Assembly (NCBI GenBank): GCA_024399225.1
Contig: JAKSHV010000014.1
Span: 1-12,766, forward strand
Source: an archaeon
Lineage (GTDB): Archaea; Thermoplasmatota; Thermoplasmata; Methanomassiliicoccales; Methanomethylophilaceae
Direction of reading: 5' to 3'
DNA length: 12,766 nucleotides
Shown here: one piece after another, positions 8,901-12,766 of the stretch
How positions within the stretch are numbered: the first letter of the stretch is position 1
How the letters are laid out: every line of letters starts with the position of its first letter
Made by a program: the position numbers and the translations under genes
The notes under the pieces: generated by a model
What the model was told of the DNA's origin: nothing
Seen by the model: only the letters and a program-made list of their open reading frames with translations
Databases searched by the model: none

Positions 8901-9891
8901 TGAACGAGGTCAGGGAGTTCCATGCCTTGTCAAGTGCATCCTCGATGCTGTCAAAGATGTTCAGTGCGACGTTTCCGAGGAAGTAGTCGAACCATTTTCC
9001 AACGATGTCATCAACCTTGGCCGACAGTGCCTGTGCGTAGACCGCGTTCAGATCGATCTCGATGTAGCCGTCGTTGGATATGATCTCCTTGGCAAGGTCG
9101 GTGGAACCGAAATACTCGTTACCTGCGGAATCGCGGAAATACATGCATTCGAGTGCGCGTATGGAATTGAGGTAAGCTTCCTTCACATCGTTGTCTGTGA
9201 GAATGGAGTTGGTGCCTTTCGGACCATACTGGGACATGGCACCGTATCCGTTCAGGACCCTGTGCTGTGCGAGGGAGGTGAGCTGGTATTTCACCATCTG
9301 GTACAGCACGGTCCCGTTGTTGGAAAGTGCGTTCTCGAAGAGAGAACCCATCTCGAGGGTGAGAGGGAGTGCACAGCTTCCGTCGGTGGAGATCTGGAAC
9401 GTCCTGGTCATCTTTCCGGAGTCCGAGACGTATGTTGCGGTGAGCTGTCCGGTGGCCTTGAGGAAGGATGGAACGTACCCGTTGGTCTCGAGGTTGTCCG
9501 AACCCATCTGGAATTTCTCGCTCTGCAGTTTGAGGTCGTAGTTCTCAAGGTATACGGTCACTCCGGACTGCTGCACCGGGAACTGGAACCTTATCCAGGT
9601 ATCGGCACGCTCGCGGAAGACCTTGCTGCGTTCCGAAAGGGTGCCCATATCAGGTGATGTACATATGTCGAACAGGATCTCTCCGAGACCCCTTTCCACG
9701 AACATTTCGGTTTCCTCAACGGAATTATTCAGTGCTCCGAGACTGTTGTGCGCCTCTTCCGTTTCCTTTTCGGATTCGGTGATGTTTGCCGATACGACGC
9801 AGTATGCGGAGGCAATCAGGAGGATTGATACAGCAAGAAGTGCGAACGGCATGTTTCCTTTGCGGTTCGGCTTTCCGGAGCACTTGTTCAT
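5920..9891 (-). CDS. Large predicted surface protein with N-terminal anchor and lamin-tail domain
   Basis: A 1323-residue protein, function unknown. The N-terminus has basic residues ending RKG (10-12), then one hydrophobic segment (about 14-35, MPFALLAVSILLIASAY). This fits either a signal anchor or an archaeal type IV pilin-like class III signal with cleavage after G12. Residues about 40-730 form a large mixed region without a recognised domain. An amphipathic helical stretch follows (about 735-807, rich in L, M, E and K), then a beta-rich region (about 830-980). A lamin-tail domain (about 983-1100) begins LINEFESNPEG, contains WAEIINLSG and DLNNWTI, and ends near a Cys pair. The C-terminal part (about 1100-1323) has no membrane helix. 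At least 13 N-x-S/T sequons fit an extracellular, N-glycosylated protein. Haloarchaea encode large proteins with a similar PFAL-type N-terminal helix (DUF7286-like); that resemblance is from memory and unverified. Lamin-tail domains occur in many secreted prokaryotic proteins. Confidence 0.85.
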   Translation of the reverse strand: MNKCSGKPNRKGNMPFALLAVSILLIASAYCVVSANITESEKETEEAHNSLGALNNSVEETEMFVERGLGEILFDICTSPDMGTLSERSKVFRERADTWIRFQFPVQQSGVTVYLENYDLKLQSEKFQMGSDNLETNGYVPSFLKATGQLTATYVSDSGKMTRTFQISTDGSCALPLTLEMGSLFENALSNNGTVLYQMVKYQLTSLAQHRVLNGYGAMSQYGPKGTNSILTDNDVKEAYLNSIRALECMYFRDSAGNEYFGSTDLAKEIISNDGYIEIDLNAVYAQALSAKVDDIVGKWFDYFLGNVALNIFDSIEDALDKAWNSLTSFITGKNNFSAEPYIRNVAGDLYTGIRTGDSFVFYVQNPSTGELAEYNIDYPDVDLYGSDTIRNFKNHYNSDNNRIRDWLYMVVNTAIKNIADGKGLNVIRVNANDDGDYAELVSESIIKALDGDMKSFETVAEETIKSNGVPDQFYAAIYDSIYRDRDDIFTYSDEAFNKYIMSQVSENVIRDFGNSDHPHAELDAVDILGKAFNLEQNVTVRNEYKKEVDRLMERLDGLNTVAGSGSKIIEKGCIAILQGNFLSIDVICDIEKVAKAMCSEYSENIAINPYSGFTDIPDEDSFTLRHENLILKETLSVSDRSNASITVGKPSDKSTHEVGFEESKYASYCTVFPVTIKDSFVFEVQSTGTLLQALGMCDSAYRNTVHISLSIDVPVVSGWGLIGVEYASSTNFFSDLFDMLLKALEPLLEPLRKLMEMAENVMDKISQAIMVISQYMTDYLEMLYNAIIEPIERLNNLFLEKLTEVFCEQIINFSDGASAIVDVSVVGQTLGFTYMGYTVKFTFNLATLEKYTKNIVKAEFEGNVAGADVSAYVNVKTKGETNKTVHITAGFSIKGDSWDLKGTVDPKMSSKHLVTLSGTVSGVKIDATIPEAVQYNEIGISLSDIPGINAILQNIPSPIPGTKVEIDAGISLKYNVPIETGVLINEFESNPEGTDADHEWAEIINLSGTSVDLNNWTITTSKNKVHIIKDVELAIGERAVIHFPGTFLLNTKEYLVLKDPDGEEVDRSATMSDGANDNKTCQRGMDGSTEWSLIKGTCGERNVGGLFGENGMATNIIKNIVEKAALKAMTELRHVYTVEALQDLLTRTVLYAVDDGINRLANCMVEGSIWVSADFTDVSSTGHYGFRTYVMVDKEIVGDILKYLLGKAEALFLGISDPYNIQIETIQYDDVYVGMSVYGAIKPPKLLCASKSSEDKVMIGSDISCNISGLAGLFDCDIGTPKVKSQIGIKNCPYEMIPKSMGMKKNMTYDYWFMRIVFTGDQ

Positions 9892-9912
9892 GCATGGTTT
9901 TTCCGAAACAAC

Positions 9913-9920
9913 ATTTTAAA
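9913..9920 (-). promoter_or_regulatory. Candidate TATA box for the large surface-protein gene
   Basis: On the minus strand the sequence reads TTTAAAAT, centred about 25 nt before the ATG at 9891. The placement suggests initiation at or next to the start codon, that is, a leaderless message. This agrees with the absence of a convincing Shine-Dalgarno just before that ATG (only a weak GGA). The call rests on composition and spacing. Confidence 0.4.
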
Positions 9921-9932
9921 GAAAGGTACTGC

Positions 9933-9947
9933 AGTTAGTAAGTTAGT
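9933..9947. repeat. Tandem direct repeat AGTTAGT-A-AGTTAGT in the divergent intergenic region
   Basis: AGTTAGT occurs at 9933-9939 and again at 9941-9947, an 8-nt period. It overlaps the 8-bp palindrome ACTGCAGT (9928-9935). It lies upstream of the proposed TATA elements of both divergent genes, so it could bind a regulator acting on either. It may also be chance. Confidence 0.5.
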
Positions 9948-9987
9948 CCCAACATCGACGATTGTCTGACTTTCCATTCGCTTTCTA

Positions 9988-9999
9988 TTTTATATTAAA
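9988..9999 (+). promoter_or_regulatory. Candidate TATA box for the tes-ferredoxin-reductase operon
   Basis: TTTTATATTAAA is the strongest AT-rich, TATA-like element in the window, located immediately upstream of the lipid operon. Its centre (about 9993) is 22 nt from the ATG at 10015, so the usual archaeal spacing would start transcription at about the start codon. A GGAG sequence nevertheless lies between them (10001-10004). Either the message is leaderless and GGAG is incidental, or the real TATA lies further upstream. Confidence 0.5.
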
Positions 10000-10000
10000 A

Positions 10001-10004
10001 GGAG
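10001..10004 (+). promoter_or_regulatory. Possible ribosome binding site of tes
   Basis: GGAG, within AAAAGGAGA, ends 10 nt before the ATG at 10015. The sequence matches an archaeal Shine-Dalgarno, but the spacing is a little long and it lies just after the TATA-like element, so it may not be transcribed. It supports the ATG at 10015 as start. Confidence 0.45.
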
Positions 10005-10016
10005 ATACGCGCGTAT
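10005..10016. promoter_or_regulatory. Perfect 12-bp palindrome spanning the tes start, candidate operator
   Basis: ATACGCGCGTAT is its own reverse complement. It covers the interval between the GGAG and the first two bases of the tes ATG, directly downstream of the TATA-like element. A dimeric repressor bound here would cover the predicted transcription start, a common site of archaeal repression. The palindrome is seen directly; the operator role is inference. Confidence 0.4.
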
Positions 10017-11661
10017 GTGCGCAACAGTAAGACCTTATTCCGCTGCAACCGGTCTTCCCAAGAAGACCATGTCACTCTGTCCTGAGTGCGGCAAAGCAGT
10101 CGAGGCAACTGTATTCGAGAAAGACGGAAAAGTCTACATGGAGAAATCCTGCCCCGAGCACGGATCTTTCTGCGATGTCTACTGGTCCGATGCAAAGAAA
10201 TACCTCGAAGTCGAGAAGTATGCCAAGGACGGAACCGGTCTTTTCAATTCTTACGACGAGACCCTCAAAGAAGGGGAGAATGTTAACGTAATCGTCGACG
10301 GACACAAACTGGAGATGAAATCTCCCACCGCACTTGCAAACCTGGACCTCACCAACAGGTGTAACATGAAGTGCCCCATCTGCTTCGCCAACGCGATGGA
10401 TGCGGGATACGTCTATGAGCCTGATTTCGAGACCGTCTGCAAGATGATGGACTGCCTCCGTGCCGAGAAGCCCATCCCCTGTACTGCAATCCAGTTCTCC
10501 GGTGGAGAGCCCACTGTCTACCCCAAGCTCGTCGAGGTCATCAAGGCCGCAAAGGAGAGGAAATTCGCCCAGGTCCAGATCGCTACCAACGGTATCGTCT
10601 TCGCAAGGGACTACGAAAAACTCAAGGCATGTGCCCAGGCAGGACTCAACACCATCTATCTCCAGTTCGACGGAATGGACGAGGAGATCTACATGAGGTC
10701 CAGGGGAAGGAAGATGATGGCCATCAAACAGGGCGTCATCGACAACTGTCTCAAACTCAAAGAGGAGACCGGACACAGCCCTTCCATCGTTCTCGTCGTC
10801 ACCACCGTCATGGGTCTCAACGACCACCAGATCGGTGACATCTTCAAGTTCGCGCTGAAATACAGGCGTGTCGTCAGGGGAGTCAACTACCAGCCCGTCG
10901 CCTTCACCGGAAGGGTCACCAGTGAGGAAGTCAGCGAAGGAAGGATCACCCTCACCGACGTTGCACAGAAATTCTCTGACTCCACCGGATTCACCACCAT
11001 GGATGACTGGTACCCCGTACCTTCCGTTGCAGGAATCTCCAACTACGCATCCATCATCCTGGGTCAGGACAAGATCACCTTCCCTACCCACCCCCACTGC
11101 GGACTCGCAAGCTACTTCTTCATCTCCGAGGACGGAACCCAGGTCGTACCTGTTCCCCGCTTCGTGAAGGTAGAGCAGTTCATGAAGGGTGTCGATGAGA
11201 TCGCCGCCGTTGCTGAGAAGAAGGTCTTCAAGAAGCTTACCGCACTCAAGGTGAAGAAGCTCCTCGAGAACTGTCTCATCGAGGAAGAGATGCCCGCAGG
11301 ACTCAACAAGGACAACTTCGTCAAGACCCTTCTCGGTGTCATGAGCAAGAAGTCCAAGAAGACCCTTGCCGGATTCTCCTGGGGAATGATGTACGTCGGT
11401 GCAATGCACTTCCAGGACCACTACAACTACGACTTCGAGAGGGTGAAGCGCTGCTCCATCCACTACGTCACCCCTGACTGCAGGGTCATCCCCTTCTGCG
11501 TCTACAACTCGGGAGAGGAGCTCCGTGCAGAGGTCGAGAAGAAATTCTCCATCTCCCTCCAGGAGTGGAAAGAGAAAAACAAAGCGGAGTATGATGCTAC
11601 CGTCGGTGAGATCAAGGAGCACTACCCCATTACAATCAAAGACGAAGAAGCAAAGGAGTGA
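10015..11661 (+). CDS. tes: Radical SAM tetraether lipid synthase (Tes)-family protein
   Basis: A 548-residue radical SAM enzyme matching the tetraether synthase family (MJ0619-like), which joins the ends of two diether phytanyl chains by C-C coupling to make membrane-spanning lipids. The N-terminal Cys region SLCPECGK (C22, C25) with CPEHG (C46-H49) matches the family's metal-binding extension. The radical SAM motif is C116-x3-C120-x2-C123 (TNRCNMKCPICF) and the SAM-binding motif is SGGEPT (162-167). Further candidate auxiliary-cluster ligands are C362 (THPHCGLAS) and C480, C489 and C495 near the C-terminus, as expected for an enzyme with several iron sites. No signal peptide or transmembrane helix is evident, so it probably acts at the inner membrane face. 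The product could also be a close paralogue acting on other lipid chains. It is followed after 6 nt by a ferredoxin and then a geranylgeranyl reductase homologue, which supports a lipid role. Confidence 0.9.
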   Translation: MCATVRPYSAATGLPKKTMSLCPECGKAVEATVFEKDGKVYMEKSCPEHGSFCDVYWSDAKKYLEVEKYAKDGTGLFNSYDETLKEGENVNVIVDGHKLEMKSPTALANLDLTNRCNMKCPICFANAMDAGYVYEPDFETVCKMMDCLRAEKPIPCTAIQFSGGEPTVYPKLVEVIKAAKERKFAQVQIATNGIVFARDYEKLKACAQAGLNTIYLQFDGMDEEIYMRSRGRKMMAIKQGVIDNCLKLKEETGHSPSIVLVVTTVMGLNDHQIGDIFKFALKYRRVVRGVNYQPVAFTGRVTSEEVSEGRITLTDVAQKFSDSTGFTTMDDWYPVPSVAGISNYASIILGQDKITFPTHPHCGLASYFFISEDGTQVVPVPRFVKVEQFMKGVDEIAAVAEKKVFKKLTALKVKKLLENCLIEEEMPAGLNKDNFVKTLLGVMSKKSKKTLAGFSWGMMYVGAMHFQDHYNYDFERVKRCSIHYVTPDCRVIPFCVYNSGEELRAEVEKKFSISLQEWKEKNKAEYDATVGEIKEHYPITIKDEEAKE

Positions 11662-11667
11662 ACTCCA

Positions 11668-11844
11668 ATGACCGTAAAAGTAAACGAATCCAAATGCCTC
11701 CACTGCGGAGGATGTGTGGGATCCTGCCCCAAGAATGCGATCTTCCTGAACGACTTCGTTCTCATCTTCGACGATGAGAAATGTTCCAAGTGCAAGAGGT
11801 GCGTCAACCTCTGTCCCGTAACCGCACTTTCCATGGAGGAGTGA
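11668..11844 (+). CDS. 2[4Fe-4S] ferredoxin
   Basis: A 58-residue small acidic electron carrier. It carries two classic CxxCxxCxxxCP motifs: C10, C13, C16, C20 and C39, C42, C45, C49, each binding one [4Fe-4S] cluster. The start is an ATG 6 nt after the tes stop, preceded by AAGGAG (11653-11658) that overlaps the end of tes. The stop lies 2 nt before the next start. In Methanosarcina acetivorans a neighbouring ferredoxin is needed with geranylgeranyl reductase for full lipid saturation. This protein, placed between Tes and the reductase homologue, probably serves one or both. It could instead be a general ferredoxin, but the tight operon argues for a dedicated partner. Confidence 0.95.
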   Translation: MTVKVNESKCLHCGGCVGSCPKNAIFLNDFVLIFDDEKCSKCKRCVNLCPVTALSMEE

Positions 11845-11846
11845 AA

Positions 11847-12766
11847 ATGAAAACCATCAACTGTGACGTTCTTGTGGTCGGAGGAGGACCCGCCGGAGGT
11901 ATGGCAGCAAAGTTCTGCGCCATGGGCGGATGCGACACCCTTCTCATCGAGAAGAAAGCCGAAGTCGGTGCACCCCTCAGGTGTGCAGAAGGAGTCTCCA
12001 AGAAGTGGCTCGAGGAAGTCGGAATCACCCCCGACCCCTCCTGGATCCGCGCAGACATGAAAGGTGCAATCATCAAGTCCGCAGACGGAACCTCCTTCCA
12101 GCTTGACGAGTCCAAGGCAGGAGCAGAGGTCGGATACGTCCTCGAGAGGCACCTCTTCGACAAGTCCATCGTCAGGGATGCAGTCGCAGCAGGCGCAAAG
12201 GTCATGATGAGGACCTCCGCCACCGACGTCATCCGCGACGAGAACGGAAAGATCATCGGAGTCAAGGCAATCGAGTTCGGAGAGCCCATCGAGATCTACT
12301 GCAAGTGCATCGTCGGTGCAGACGGTTACGAGTCCCAGCTCGGAAGGTGGGCCGGAATCGACACCAACCTCAAACTCAACGATATCGACTCCTGCATCCA
12401 GTACAGGATGGTCAACGTCGACTGCGCACCCGACTACTGCGAGTTCGTCATCGGAGAGTCCGTCGCACCCGGAGGATACGTATGGATCTTCCCCAAGGGC
12501 AACGGAGTAGCCAACGTCGGTATCGGAGTCATCGGAACCAAGGCAAAGGACGGAGCTGCCAAGAGGTACCTCGACAAGTTCATCGCAAACGACCACAGGT
12601 TCGACAAGGCCGGAATCGTCGAGGTCATGGGAGGATTCGTTTCCACATGCCCCGGACTCGAGGACGGAGCAATCGCCGACAACGTCGTTCTCGTCGGAGA
12701 CGCCGCAAGGGTCATCGACCCCATCACCGGTGGAGGAATCTGCCACGCATGCAGGACCGGAATGTA
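11847..12766 (+). CDS. Geranylgeranyl reductase-family flavoprotein (3' end cut by window)
   Basis: FAD-dependent reductase of the digeranylgeranylglycerophospholipid reductase family, which saturates the double bonds of archaeal isoprenoid lipid chains. The first 306 residues are present; the family is usually about 390-400, so roughly the last 90 are missing. Visible: the Rossmann motif VVGGGPAGG (10-18) with E35 at the end of the second strand; GAPLRCAEGVS (41-51), whose C46 matches a conserved family cysteine; the substrate-cavity motif GGYVWIFPKG (about 209-218, with Y211, W213 and F215-P216); and the second FAD motif VGDAARVIDPITGGGI beginning near 283 (D285). It is preceded by GGAGGAG (11835-11841) a few nt before the ATG and lies 2 nt after the ferredoxin stop. 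Related flavoproteins reduce other polyprenyl compounds, but adjacency to Tes favours membrane-lipid saturation. Confidence 0.93.
   Translation, partial: MKTINCDVLVVGGGPAGGMAAKFCAMGGCDTLLIEKKAEVGAPLRCAEGVSKKWLEEVGITPDPSWIRADMKGAIIKSADGTSFQLDESKAGAEVGYVLERHLFDKSIVRDAVAAGAKVMMRTSATDVIRDENGKIIGVKAIEFGEPIEIYCKCIVGADGYESQLGRWAGIDTNLKLNDIDSCIQYRMVNVDCAPDYCEFVIGESVAPGGYVWIFPKGNGVANVGIGVIGTKAKDGAAKRYLDKFIANDHRFDKAGIVEVMGGFVSTCPGLEDGAIADNVVLVGDAARVIDPITGGGICHACRTGM

Noticed and set aside
8332..9657. 441-residue open frame antisense to the surface-protein gene
   Set aside because: Val/Glu/Gly-rich shadow translation without motifs; the minus-strand frame is continuous over 1323 codons with a sensible signal and domain.
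10072..11703. 543-residue open frame antisense to tes
   Set aside because: Overlaps a clear radical SAM gene. It arises because tes avoids TTA, CTA and TCA codons, leaving the opposite frame open. The product is low-complexity in V, D, G and L and has no motif.
11622..12746. 374-residue open frame antisense to the ferredoxin and reductase genes
   Set aside because: Same codon-bias effect; Asp/Ser/Gly-rich translation with no recognisable domain, opposite two well-supported genes.
1..12766. tRNA, rRNA, CRISPR, insertion sequence or integration site
   Set aside because: Gaps between genes are 1 to 123 bp and contain no cloverleaf, spaced repeat array, transposase fragment or long terminal inverted repeat.

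Overview
The window is archaeal chromosome carrying core information-processing genes and a lipid cluster. The evidence is a D-family DNA polymerase large subunit, an archaeal RNA polymerase subunit Rpo3, a tetraether lipid synthase-type radical SAM enzyme and a geranylgeranyl reductase-type flavoprotein. Moderate-to-high GC, C-ending codon preference, GGA glycine codons and exclusive use of TGA as stop codon (7 of 7 visible gene ends) suggest a Thermoplasmata-related lineage, perhaps Methanomassiliicoccales. That placement is inference; no taxonomic marker was searched.

Layout. (1) 3-815 (+): RNA polymerase subunit Rpo3, 5' end probably just outside the window, closed by a strong GC hairpin at 835-854. 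(2) 876-5864 (-): a tightly packed operon read right to left, NOG1-like GTPase, then PolD large subunit (4-nt GTGA overlap), then a YdeI/OmpD-associated-family protein (1-nt gap). (3) 5920-9891 (-): a 1323-residue predicted surface protein with an N-terminal membrane anchor or pilin-like signal, a helical middle, a beta-rich region and a lamin-tail domain. (4) 9892-10014: a 123-bp divergent intergenic region with TATA-like elements for both sides, a tandem AGTTAGT repeat and a perfect 12-bp palindrome running into the start codon of the next gene. (5) 10015-12766 (+): radical SAM tetraether lipid synthase (Tes), a 58-residue 2[4Fe-4S] ferredoxin, and a geranylgeranyl reductase-family flavoprotein cut by the window end, separated by 6 and 2 nt.

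Working together: the rightmost three genes look like a membrane-lipid maturation cassette. The flavoprotein would saturate the isoprenoid chains, the ferredoxin would supply low-potential electrons, and Tes would join chain ends to make membrane-spanning tetraethers. The left operon couples ribosome assembly (NOG1-like) with replication (PolD). No RNA gene, insertion sequence, CRISPR array or integration site was seen. There is no gene-free stretch longer than about 125 bp.
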